Positions 1 to 6,477 of a stretch of 9,757 bases of DNA are shown piece by piece. The notes beneath the pieces were generated by a model. That model searched no databases, was not told the DNA's origin, and worked only from the letters and a program-made list of their open reading frames with translations. Position numbers and translations under genes: made by a program. This DNA comes from an uncultured Gemmatimonadota bacterium (GTDB lineage Bacteria > Gemmatimonadota > Gemmatimonadetes > Gemmatimonadales > GWC2-71-9). The stretch spans positions 1 through 9,757 of the forward strand of contig CAJVYZ010000059.1 in assembly GCA_913009915.1 (NCBI GenBank). Direction: 5' to 3'. The stretch's first letter is position 1. Every line of letters starts with the position of its first letter.

Positions 1-66
1 GAAAGGGGAGACAAAAGTCGACGAACATATAAAAAAAAAAAAAAAAAAATAAGTATTTTTTTTTTT
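1..66. other. Non-genomic low-complexity contig end (poly-A/poly-T junk)
   Basis: This stretch holds a run of 19 A (31-49) and a run of 11 T (56-66), plus a short unplaced piece at 1-30 with a GTCGAC. It abuts the outer end of the Illumina adapter at 67. Read on the minus strand, the adapter is followed directly by poly-A, which is what a read produces after running off the end of the P7 oligo. There is no coding signal, and it should be trimmed with the adapter. Confidence 0.9.
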
Positions 67-132
67 CAAGCAGAAGGCGGCATACGAGGTATATCAGTGT
101 GACTGGAGTTCAGACGTGTGCTCTTCCGATCT
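67..132 (-). other. Illumina TruSeq P7 adapter contamination with 8-base index
   Basis: On the plus strand, 67-90 match the P7 flow-cell oligo with two substitutions (G for A at 77 and 89). Positions 91-98 (ATATCAGT) sit where the index belongs. Positions 99-132 match the 34-base TruSeq read-2 primer region exactly, ending in GCTCTTCCGATCT. The index in read orientation is ACTGATAT, which from memory is TruSeq index 25. Insert sequence therefore begins at 133. The adapter is translated in frame with gcvP and adds residues [12 protein letters not shown], a well-known artefact peptide in protein databases. Confidence 0.98.
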
Positions 133-2574
133 TTCGTGGGCCACCAGACCGTGGGCCCCGGCATACAGCAACGGGAAGTGATCCTTCAACCGGTGGGCGA
201 TGTAGTTGGCATTGAGGATGGCGACGCGGGTCGCCTCGGTCAGGCCGTCCGGCCCCATCAGTTCCAGGTAGGTCTGTGAGATCGGCAGAATGGCCGAGCT
301 TCCCCAAGGCGCCGCTGATACGGTACCACACGGTTGGCGTCCGCCCACTCCCCCGTCGATGACCGGGTGGTTGGGGAGGTAAGGAGCCAGGTGTGCCTTC
401 ACGCCGATCGGTCCCATGCCGGGACCGCCGCCGCCGTGCGGAATGCAGAACGTCTTGTGCAGGTTCAGGTGGCACACGTCGGCCCCCATGTCGCCGGGGC
501 GGCAGAGCCCGACTTGGGCGTTCATGTTGGCGCCGTCCATGTACACTTGCCCACCGAATTGGTGGACGATGTCGCAGATTTCCTTGATGCTTGCCTCGAA
601 GACACCGTGGGTGGACGGGTAGGTCACCATCAGGGCGCCGAGGGTGTCTCTGTTGGCCTCCGCCTTGGCGCGGAGATCGTCGACGTCGATGTTGCCGTCG
701 GGATCGGTCTTGACCGGGACGACCTTCATGCCGGCCATGACGGCACTGGCGGGGTTGGTTCCGTGCGCCGACATGGGGATGAGGCACCTCGTCCGCTGTG
801 GTTCGCCCCGGTGCTCGTGGTACGCCCGAATGGTGAGGAGTCCGGTGAATTCCCCTTGGGACCCCGCGTTGGGCTGCAGGGACACGGCGTCGAATCCGGT
901 GATCACCGCCAACTGTGACTCGAGCCGCTCGAACAACTCGGTATAGCCCTGCATCTGATCGCGGGGCGCGAACGGGTGCGGTTCGGCGAACTCGGGCCAG
1001 GTGATGGGAATCATCTCGGTGGTGGCGTTGAGTTTCATGGTGCACGATCCCAGCGGGATCATCGCCGCCGTGAGCGACAGGTCCTTGTTCTCCAGCCGCT
1101 TGAGATACCGGAGCATCTCCGTTTCAGAGCGGTAGCGGTGGAACACGGGGTGCTCGAGGTAGCCGCTGGTGCGCTCGAGTTCGCTGGGGATGGCCGCCGG
1201 GGCCTCGCCTGCCAGCCGCACGACCGCGTCCTCGCTGGTGCCAGCGCCGAAGATGGCCAGCAACTCGGCGACGTCCGCCGTGGTGGTCCGCTCATCCAGC
1301 GAAATCCCGATGCGCGTCGGGGAGAGCGGGCGCAGGTTGATGCGCCGGGCCACGGCCTCCGCGTGCACCTCGGCCGCGCTTCCCTCGGACAGTTCCACCG
1401 CGATGGTGTCGAAGAACGCTCCGTGTACCACCGTCAGGCCGTGCTTCCGCAACCCGTGCGCCAGGGCCTTGGTCAAGCCGTGCACCCGCAGGGCGATGCG
1501 CCGCAGTCCTTCGGGGCCATGGTACACGGCGTACATCCCCGCCATGACCGCCAGGAGTACCTGCGCCGTGCAAATGTTGCTGGTGGCCTTGTCGCGGCGG
1601 ATGTGTTGTTCGCGAGTCTGGAGCGCCATGCGCAACGCCGGACGCCTCTGGGCATCTCTTGACATGCCGATGATCCGACCCGGCATGCTGCGCTTGTATT
1701 GGTCGTGAGTGGCGAAGAACGCGGCATGCGGTCCGCCGTAGCCCATCGGGACACCGAAGCGCTGCGAATTGCCGACGACGATGTCGGCACCCCATTCGCC
1801 GGGTGGCTGCAACAGGGTAAGGCTGAGAAGGTCGGCCGCGACCGTGACCAGGGCCTTGGCCTCGTGGGCAGCATGGCACAGGGATCGGTAGTCAGTTACG
1901 CGTCCATCGCTTGCCGGATACTGCAGGAGGGCGCCGATGGTGGTGTCGTCGAAGGTGAACGTGGTGGGGTCGGCGACCTCGATGGTGATGCCCCGGGTCC
2001 GTGCCCGGGTCTCGACGATGGCGATGGTTTGTGGGTGGCAATGTTCGTCGACCAGGAATCGAAGATCGCCGCGCTTGCGGGTCACGGCCGCGGTCATGTG
2101 CATCGCTTCCGCGGCGGCGGTGCCTTCATCCAGCAGGGAAGCGTTGGCGCAGGGGAGGCCGGTCAGGTCGGCGATCACTGTCTGAAAGTTGAGGAGCGCT
2201 TCCATGCGGCCCTGGGAGATCTCGGCCTGATAGGGGGTGTAGGCGGTGTACCACCCCGGGTTCTCCAGGATGTTGCGGAGAATGACTGGCGGGGTGATGG
2301 TGTCGGCGTAGCCCATTCCGATGTAGCTGCGGAACACCTGGTTCTTGGCGGCCAACGCACGCATGCTCGCCAAGACTACTTCCTCCGGTTGGGCCGGCGG
2401 GAGGTCGAGCGGTGTCCGCAGACGGATGGACTCCGGGACCACGGCGTCCATCAAGGCGTCAAGCGAGTCGTAGCCCAAGACCTCGAGCATGTCCCCGACG
2501 TCGGTGTCCCGCGGTCCGTTGTGCCGGTACCTGAACTCCTCCCGGTCCTGCACCTGCCCGGCAGTATCCGTCAT
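133..2574 (-). CDS. gcvP: Glycine dehydrogenase (decarboxylating), glycine cleavage P protein, 3' end missing
   Basis: P protein of the glycine cleavage system. It uses PLP to decarboxylate glycine and passes the aminomethyl group to lipoyl-GcvH in the cytoplasm. It is the fused single-chain form, about 950 residues in the family; 814 codons are present and roughly the last 140 are missing because the contig ends in adapter. Visible signatures are RHNGP near the N-terminus, [24 protein letters not shown], the second-half start [21 protein letters not shown], and the PLP site HLNLHKTF with Lys707, matching the position in E. coli GcvP. The ATG at 2574 is chosen because MTDTAG leads directly into the family N-terminus and GGAAGAGA lies upstream; an ATG at 2643 would add 23 unrelated residues. 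It lies 94 bases downstream of gcvH, its partner. The last genuine residue is the Glu of VAHE. Confidence 0.95.
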
Positions 2575-2608
2575 GGTCCTGTCTCTTCCATGTGCCCGAA
2601 TGGTGAAA

Positions 2609-2632
2609 CGCCCCGAGGAAGTCCACGGGGCG
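2609..2632 (-). promoter_or_regulatory. Hairpin in the gcvH-gcvP spacer
   Basis: CGCCCCG (2609-2615) and CGGGGCG (2626-2632) form a perfect 7-bp GC stem with a 10-base loop. In the minus-strand transcript it sits 34 bases before the gcvP start and is followed by only three U, so it is a poor complete terminator. It may partially attenuate or stabilise message between gcvH and gcvP. Two further small symmetric sequences lie in the same spacer: ATGCATTGCAT (2633-2643) and GCCCCGGGGC (2659-2668). Function is inferred from position only. Confidence 0.35.
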
Positions 2633-2668
2633 ATGCATTGCATGATCTGCTGACGCCCGCCCCGGGGC

Positions 2669-3064
2669 TCAATCTTCCCCGATGTGCATCTTGTAGGCGT
2701 CAGCGTCCATGAGGCGCTCGAATTCGGTCGGCTCGGTCATCTTGAGCCTGACCATCCAGCCTGCGCCGTAGGCGTCCCGGTTGATCGCTCCCGGATCGGC
2801 ATCGAGGCCCTCGTTGACCTCTATCACCTCTCCCCCCAAGGGAGAATAAAGCTCCGACACGGCTTTGACCGCCTCGATGGTTCCGAACGAATCCCCCTCC
2901 TCGAACGTGTCGCCGACGTTCGGGAGGCTGACGAATACGACGTCGCCGAGTTCGCCTTGGGCATAATCGGTGATGCCGATTTCCACGATGGCCGGGTCGT
3001 CGGTCTGCCTGATGTATTCGTGTTCGCTGGTGTAGCGCAGACTGTCGGGAACGTTGGACACCAT
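2669..3064 (-). CDS. gcvH: Glycine cleavage system H protein
   Basis: Small lipoyl carrier (131 residues; family about 125-130) that shuttles the aminomethyl intermediate between the P, T and L proteins. The N-terminus (YTSEHEY) and the segment [19 protein letters not shown] are family hallmarks. The lipoylated lysine is Lys67 in [12 protein letters not shown], where the usual ESVK reads EAVK. The C-terminal [10 protein letters not shown] is also typical. The start is ATG at 3064, with GGGAG only 2 bases upstream; the next codon is GTG (3061), which would have a better 5-base spacing, so the true start may be one codon later. gcvP follows after 94 bases and a promoter-like element precedes it, so gcvH-gcvP is probably a transcription unit. 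gcvT is not in the window. Confidence 0.96.
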   Translation of the reverse strand: MVSNVPDSLRYTSEHEYIRQTDDPAIVEIGITDYAQGELGDVVFVSLPNVGDTFEEGDSFGTIEAVKAVSELYSPLGGEVIEVNEGLDADPGAINRDAYGAGWMVRLKMTEPTEFERLMDADAYKMHIGED

Positions 3065-3103
3065 GACTCCCTGTTACGGTAGAGGGGCAGCGTTTGGGCA
3101 GGG

Positions 3104-3132
3104 AGGATACCCGCTGGGAGGCTCGAAATCAA
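3104..3132 (-). promoter_or_regulatory. Candidate sigma-70-type promoter for gcvH-gcvP
   Basis: On the minus strand, TTGATT (3127-3132) and TATCCT (3104-3109) are separated by exactly 17 bases. Each hexamer matches its consensus at 4 of 6 positions. A start of transcription near 3097 would give a leader of about 33 bases before the gcvH ATG, which includes the GGGAG ribosome-binding site. The element lies entirely in the 78-base gap between coaE and gcvH. Confidence 0.5.
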
Positions 3133-3142
3133 GCGGTTTCGA
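3123..3142. repeat. Inverted repeat TCGAAA-N8-TTTCGA overlapping the gcvH -35
   Basis: Perfect 6-base arms (3123-3128 and 3137-3142) flank an 8-base centre. The repeat begins immediately after the coaE stop codon and covers the whole candidate -35 hexamer at 3127-3132. It is AT-richer than its surroundings. It could be a repressor operator for the glycine cleavage genes or a weak hairpin at the end of coaE; the sequence alone does not decide. Confidence 0.35.
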
Positions 3143-3745
3143 TTAGCCTGCCCGGGCCGCCAGGGCCTGCCAGACGGCCCGCGCCGCCCGCTCGAGTTGG
3201 GCCGGAGTTCCGTCGTTGTCGATGAGGTAATCGCTGCGCTCGCGCTTGGTCTCCGTGGGGTCCTGGGCCGCCAGCAGCCGATCCGCTTCGAGGGGGTCGA
3301 GGCCACGGTTTTCAACCAGCCGGGCCTTGCGCGTCGCCGGCGGAGCGTCCACCAGGACGATCACGTCGAACGCCCCCGGATCGGCTGCTTCGAACAGGAG
3401 GGGGATGTCGCTCACCACAACGGCGTCGCCCCGAGCTCGAGCCGCCTCCTCCAGGATCTGGCGACGGGCCAGCACCGCCGGGTGGACGATGGCGTTGAGC
3501 GACCGGCGGGCGTCCGCGTCGCTCATGACACGGTGTCTCAGTGCTGCCCGATCGAGCGTCCCGTCACCCAGCAGGATCTCGGGCCCGAACGTTCGCACGA
3601 TCTGGTCGAGGACGTCGCTCCCGGGCTGTTGCAGTTCCCGGACGATGACGTCGCTGTCGATCAATGTGGCGCCCCATTCCTGGAACAAGCGCGCGACGAT
3701 CGACTTGCCCGCGGCGACGTTTCCGGTGAGTGCAACGTTCAACAT
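3143..3745 (-). CDS. coaE: Dephospho-CoA kinase
   Basis: Catalyses the last step of coenzyme A synthesis, ATP-dependent phosphorylation of the 3'-hydroxyl of dephospho-CoA. The 200 residues match the usual size. The P-loop is GNVAAGKS (residues 8-15, Lys14), with Asn where GG is common. It is followed by LIDSDVIVRELQQPG, the LNAIVHPAV motif and SDIPLLFEA, all standard for CoaE, and a C-terminal YLIDNDGT segment. The ATG at 3745 is chosen because MLNVALTGN fits the family N-terminus. A TTG at 3760 would add five residues (the first being TTG-encoded), and neither has a clear Shine-Dalgarno sequence. The gap to the upstream tdk stop is 25 bases, so the two are probably co-transcribed and coaE may be translated by coupling. 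Confidence 0.95.
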   Translation of the reverse strand: MLNVALTGNVAAGKSIVARLFQEWGATLIDSDVIVRELQQPGSDVLDQIVRTFGPEILLGDGTLDRAALRHRVMSDADARRSLNAIVHPAVLARRQILEEAARARGDAVVVSDIPLLFEAADPGAFDVIVLVDAPPATRKARLVENRGLDPLEADRLLAAQDPTETKRERSDYLIDNDGTPAQLERAARAVWQALAARAG

Positions 3746-3770
3746 GACAAGGTGATCCAAGGCGCATCGG

Positions 3771-4376
3771 CTACAACAACGCCGTCTGGTCCTCGTCCTC
3801 GCGTGGAACCTCGTGACAGTGGCGGCAGCGGGCTTCGTAGGTCTCCTGTCCGCCGACCATGATGGTGGGAGAGTCGTACCGCGCCGGGCGACCGTCGATG
3901 AGGCGTTGGTTGCGGCAGGCGAGGTCGCCGCATCGTACGCAAATGGCTTGGAGCTTTGTCACCTGCTCGGCGATGGCCATCAGATGTCCCATGGTGCCGA
4001 ACGGCTCGCCCCGGAAGTCGGTGTCCGTGCCGGCCACGGCGACACGAATTCCGCGATGCGCCAAGTCGGTGACGACCTCGATGACGCCCTCGTCCAGGAA
4101 TTGGACTTCGTCGATGGCGACCATTGCTATGTCGGCCTCCAGGTGCCGGAGGATTTCGTTCGCCCCGTCGATCGGAATTGCTTCCAGCTCCGCGCCGTCG
4201 TGACTGGACACGCTGTAGAGCCCAGCGTACCGGGCGTCGAGATGTGATTTGAACACCTGAACGCGCTGGCGAGCGATGATGGCCCGACGCACGCGCCGGA
4301 TGAGTTCTTCGCTTTTGCCACTGAACATCACGCCGCTAATGACTTCGATCCAGCCGGCCTGGCGACCGTAGTACAT
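3771..4376 (-). CDS. tdk: Thymidine kinase, type II (zinc-containing)
   Basis: Salvage enzyme that phosphorylates thymidine (or deoxyuridine) with ATP. From the chosen start it has 201 residues, typical of bacterial and human TK1-like enzymes. Visible elements are the P-loop GVMFSGKS (residues 15-22, Lys21), the DEVQF motif (89-93) with the probable catalytic Glu90, and two Cys pairs (Cys146/149 and Cys184/187) expected to bind structural zinc. The thymidine-contacting segment YEARCRHC is present. An ATG at 4382 lies one base after GGGAGG; the ATG at 4376 has a normal 7-base spacing from the same site, so 4376 is preferred, which removes two residues. It is first in the tdk-coaE pair and preceded by a good promoter-like sequence. 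Confidence 0.95.
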   Translation of the reverse strand: MYYGRQAGWIEVISGVMFSGKSEELIRRVRRAIIARQRVQVFKSHLDARYAGLYSVSSHDGAELEAIPIDGANEILRHLEADIAMVAIDEVQFLDEGVIEVVTDLAHRGIRVAVAGTDTDFRGEPFGTMGHLMAIAEQVTKLQAICVRCGDLACRNQRLIDGRPARYDSPTIMVGGQETYEARCRHCHEVPREDEDQTALL

Positions 4377-4402
4377 CTCCATGCCTCCCGTCGAGCCGCG
4401 GG

Positions 4403-4431
4403 AGGATAGCCCGCGGGTGGAGGAGGGTCAA
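4403..4431 (-). promoter_or_regulatory. Candidate sigma-70-type promoter for tdk-coaE
   Basis: On the minus strand TTGACC (4426-4431, 5 of 6 consensus bases) and TATCCT (4403-4408) are 17 bases apart. Transcription would start near 4396, about 20 bases before the tdk ATG at 4376, leaving room for the GGGAGG ribosome-binding site at 4384-4389. The -10 hexamer and spacer length are identical to those of the candidate gcvH promoter. Confidence 0.55.
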
Positions 4432-4517
4432 GAAGCCCGCAAAGCCCATCTCTTGCGGTTTTCCGGTGTTTGTACCGATATTGAGGCCGCAAACAGGGCA
4501 CTTCCGGCGATCGTGGT

Positions 4518-4544
4518 GTTGGGAGGCCGGCCGGCTCCCGCAAC
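4518..4544. repeat. Imperfect inverted repeat in the HU upstream region
   Basis: GTTGGGAG (4518-4525) and CTCCC..CAAC (4534-4544) can pair around the 10-base palindrome GCCGGCCGGC (4526-4535), with small bulges. It lies 54 bases before the HU start, in the divergent tdk/HU region. It could be a leader hairpin or a binding site. A further spaced inverted pair, TTGCGG (4453-4458) and CCGCAA (4487-4492), lies upstream. No convincing HU promoter hexamers were seen; a weak TTGCGG/GATATT pair at 4453-4482 is the best candidate. Confidence 0.3.
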
Positions 4545-4585
4545 CAGCGCCGAGGAGATTTGGTACGTTCCCGCATTCCTCATTC

Positions 4586-4591
4586 AAGGAG
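4586..4591 (+). promoter_or_regulatory. Strong Shine-Dalgarno sequence fixing a GTG start for HU
   Basis: AAGGAG ends 6 bases before GTG at 4598. Although the reading frame stays open upstream to an ATG at 4466, this site and the HU family N-terminus (NKQEMVDALA) fix translation at the GTG. Confidence 0.85.
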
Positions 4592-4597
4592 AGTTTC

Positions 4598-4882
4598 GTG
4601 AACAAGCAAGAGATGGTGGACGCGCTCGCTGTCAGCCTGGATACGTCCAAGGCTCAGGCTACGGAGATCCTCGACGCGATCTTCGCAACTGGCGGTGTCA
4701 TCCCCAAGGCCCTCAAGAAGGGCGAGAAGGTCCAGATCGCCGGGTTTGGCAATTTCGAGACCCGCAAGCGCGCCGCCCGGCAGGGCCGCAATCCGCAGAC
4801 TGGTGCGACGATCCAGATCAAGGCATCCAGGGTCGCGGCATTCCGTCCCGCCAAGGCACTGAAGGAGCTGGTAAACAAGTAG
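4598..4882 (+). CDS. hup: HU-family DNA-binding protein
   Basis: Nucleoid-associated protein that binds and bends DNA as a dimer, 94 residues (family about 90). The N-terminal helical part begins NKQEMVDALA. The central GFGNFETRKRAARQGRNPQTG (from about residue 49) is the HU/IHF signature, with the intercalating proline in NPQTG at residue 66 on the flexible arm. The C-terminal FRPAKALKELVN closes the fold. HU and IHF subunits are hard to separate by eye; the sequence is closer to HU. The start is GTG at 4598, supported by AAGGAG with 6-base spacing. The gene ends TAG TAG TAA, three stops in a row in frame, and is followed by hairpins. It is monocistronic, divergent from tdk and convergent with the next gene. 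Confidence 0.95.
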   Translation: MNKQEMVDALAVSLDTSKAQATEILDAIFATGGVIPKALKKGEKVQIAGFGNFETRKRAARQGRNPQTGATIQIKASRVAAFRPAKALKELVNK

Positions 4883-4888
4883 TAGTAA

Positions 4889-4920
4889 ACGACTTAGGTC
4901 GTCAGACGCCGATTGGCGTC
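4889..4920 (+). terminator. Two small tandem hairpins after HU
   Basis: ACGAC/GTCGT (4889-4893 and 4898-4902, loop TTAG) is followed two bases later by GACGCC/GGCGTC (4905-4910 and 4915-4920, loop GATT). Both are perfect stems with 4-base loops, lying directly after the triple stop. Neither has a U tract. They may protect the 3' end of an abundant message or help the larger hairpin downstream. Confidence 0.4.
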
Positions 4921-4939
4921 AACTGGTTCATCGCAGTAC

Positions 4940-4965
4940 ACGGGCCACCCCGCTGGGTGGCCCGT
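4940..4965. terminator. Bidirectional terminator-like hairpin between convergent HU and the pseudohelicase gene
   Basis: ACGGGCCACCC (4940-4950) and GGGTGGCCCGT (4955-4965) form a perfect 11-bp GC-rich stem with a CGCT loop. It is centred in the 102-base gap between two convergent genes, 58 bases after the HU stop and 20 bases beyond the stop of the minus-strand gene. The plus side is followed by AAGCGTTTCC, so the U tract is weak, and none is seen on the minus side. Position and stem strength support a terminator serving both directions. Confidence 0.65.
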
Positions 4966-4984
4966 AAGCGTTTCCAGTGGGTCC

Positions 4985-6382
4985 TCAGTGTTGTCGCTCC
5001 AGGCGGGCGATGATCTTGCGACGCCGGATGGTGCGGCCGGTGAGCGCATCCGCCACCGCCTGCGCTTCGTCGGCGGGGAGCTCGATGAGCGAGAAGGTCT
5101 CGCGCAGCTCGATCTTCCCGATGTGTTCCGGTGGGACCTTGAGGTCGCGTGTCAGCATGGCCACGAAGTCTGCCGGGGTGGCCCCGTCCTTCTTTCCGGC
5201 CGTGACGAACACCTTGGTGGAGCGTCCGTGGCCGGCCTGCCGTCCCTTCCTGGGGGCTGGCGGGGTGGGTGGCCCCGGCGTGGGTTCGGGCTCGGGGAGC
5301 GATTCGGTGGTCCACAGACGGTAGAGGGCCGCGGCCACCAGGGCGGAGTCGTGGTGCTCGAATAGCGGGGTGAGGGCGTTGATCGCTCGCTCGAGGTCGC
5401 TGCCGCCCGCCTCGAGCACTCCCTGGATCCGGGACCGCTGTTTGGCGAGCGTCCGATCGACCTCGTCTGTGGCCCCGGGGAGCTGGAGCGTTGCCAGCGC
5501 GCTCGCCTGGCCGACGAGATAGGGGAGTCCCCAGGGAGGGGTCAGGACGACCAGGCGGTCCGCGGCGGCGGCCAGCCGGCGCAGGTCCTCGGGAATCGGG
5601 AGGTCGGCCGCGACGATCAGCTTGGCCGGCCCCACGTCACCGCAGGTTACCGGCACATCGTTTGGCGACTTGGCCAGGGCTTCAATCACGGTCGACTTGG
5701 TCTCGGCCACGGCGGTCCACACTACTCCCGAGGTCGGTTGCAGGAGATCGAGCGCCTGCCGTACCGCGGTCCCGATGTCGATCCCCGAAATGGCGACCAC
5801 GGTGATGGATTGCTCGACGACGGGCGACGACGCCCCGTGCGGAGGTGCACCGAGGACGAGGGCCTTGCGCAGGTAGCGCTCCGCCAACCGCTCGGCCCGG
5901 CGGGGCGCAGCCGTGTAGAGGATTCGCTGCGCCTCGGCGGGGAGATCCTGCATGAGTCCGATGAGGGCACTGTCGTCGTCCCACGTTTCCGGCCAGGCCA
6001 GCAGGACCGTGGGAGCCGAGTCGAGGGGGAGCGACGAACGGGCCAGGAGTGCGAGCGCCGTATCCGGGCTGCAGACGAGCGCGGTCACCCGTTCCTGGTT
6101 GAGGAGATTCAGGGCTCGACCTGCGGCCCGGGCGGCGAGAACGGTCCCGCCGGCATCGCGCCACGCTTCGTTGAGCACGTGCTCCACCGAAGGGAGCATG
6201 GCGTCGCTCGCCAGGACGAGTAGCTGCAGGCCGTCCCCCTCTGCGCGGTGGGACAGAGCGGCCAGAGCCGGTTTCAGGTATACCGCCGATGGTGGCATGA
6301 CGGCCACCACGTTGCCGCCACGGGCCACGGTCGGTTCGATGTCTGCGGCGCGGGTAGCATCCCGCGACAGTTCGTTTTCCAA
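4985..6382 (-). CDS. Degenerate DEAD-box helicase-like protein with C-terminal DbpA RNA-binding domain
   Basis: 465 residues in DEAD-box order but without the catalytic motifs. Residues 22-43 (GGNVVAVMPPSAVYLKPALAAL) align by eye with the helicase stretch GRDVxxxAxTGxGKTxxxxxP, the P-loop being replaced by MPPSAVYL. LLVLASDAM (54-62) stands at motif Ia, VCSPDTALALL (103-113) at the TPGR region, AWPE (129-132) at DEAD, and ILYTAAP (154-160) at the SAT motif. The second RecA-like half retains VAADLPIP and YLVGQAS where ATDVAARG and HRIGRTGR should be. A Pro-rich linker (about 358-376) leads to a well-preserved DbpA-type RNA-binding domain (388-465: KVFVTAGKKDG, IGKIELRETFSLIELP). The start is TTG at 6382 with GAGGGT about 5 bases upstream; no in-frame ATG is better placed. 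It is likely an RNA-binding protein, perhaps ribosome-linked like DbpA, but not an ATPase. The RNA-binding call is firm; the helicase ancestry is inferred from motif order. Confidence 0.8.
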   Translation of the reverse strand: MENELSRDATRAADIEPTVARGGNVVAVMPPSAVYLKPALAALSHRAEGDGLQLLVLASDAMLPSVEHVLNEAWRDAGGTVLAARAAGRALNLLNQERVTALVCSPDTALALLARSSLPLDSAPTVLLAWPETWDDDSALIGLMQDLPAEAQRILYTAAPRRAERLAERYLRKALVLGAPPHGASSPVVEQSITVVAISGIDIGTAVRQALDLLQPTSGVVWTAVAETKSTVIEALAKSPNDVPVTCGDVGPAKLIVAADLPIPEDLRRLAAAADRLVVLTPPWGLPYLVGQASALATLQLPGATDEVDRTLAKQRSRIQGVLEAGGSDLERAINALTPLFEHHDSALVAAALYRLWTTESLPEPEPTPGPPTPPAPRKGRQAGHGRSTKVFVTAGKKDGATPADFVAMLTRDLKVPPEHIGKIELRETFSLIELPADEAQAVADALTGRTIRRRKIIARLERQH

Positions 6383-6477
6383 GACACACCCTCGGTTGTC
6401 AAATAGCTGTTCGGTGAAGGGTGGGGAAGCTACCGCAATTCACCGGGTCAGGCCACTGTGCGGGGGTCGCGGCGGTG

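Noticed and set aside
31..66. Poly-A/poly-T stretch as a terminator or origin-like AT-rich element
   Set aside because: It is contiguous with the outer end of a sequencing adapter and therefore a library artefact.
2575..2643. N-terminal extension of gcvP to an ATG at 2643
   Set aside because: The extra 23 residues do not resemble the GcvP N-terminus, and they read through a spacer hairpin; the ATG at 2574 has a purine-rich site upstream and matches the family start.
1699..2712. Long plus-strand frame of 337 codons opposite gcvP
   Set aside because: It is the antisense shadow of a well-recognised gene in high-GC DNA, with low-complexity Gly/Asp/Val composition and no recognisable domain.
3065..3142. 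Glycine riboswitch before gcvH
   Set aside because: The whole gap is 78 bases and the predicted leader about 33, too short for a glycine aptamer, and no aptamer-like core was seen.
4384..4416. Mutually exclusive hairpins (CCGCGGG/CCCGCGG versus CCTCCC/GGGAGG) that could hide the tdk ribosome-binding site
   Set aside because: The upstream arms coincide with the tdk -10 hexamer, so they would not be in the transcript if that promoter is used; GC-rich chance pairing is likely.
4466..4597. N-terminal extension of HU by 44 residues from an ATG at 4466
   Set aside because: The extension is unlike any HU N-terminus and passes through inverted repeats; AAGGAG with 6-base spacing marks the GTG at 4598.
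4336..4650. Minus-strand frame with a CPVCGLNIG zinc-knuckle-like stretch upstream of tdk
   Set aside because: Only one CxxC pair, it overlaps the HU start and tdk start on both sides, and it runs through the tdk promoter hexamers. No family recognised.
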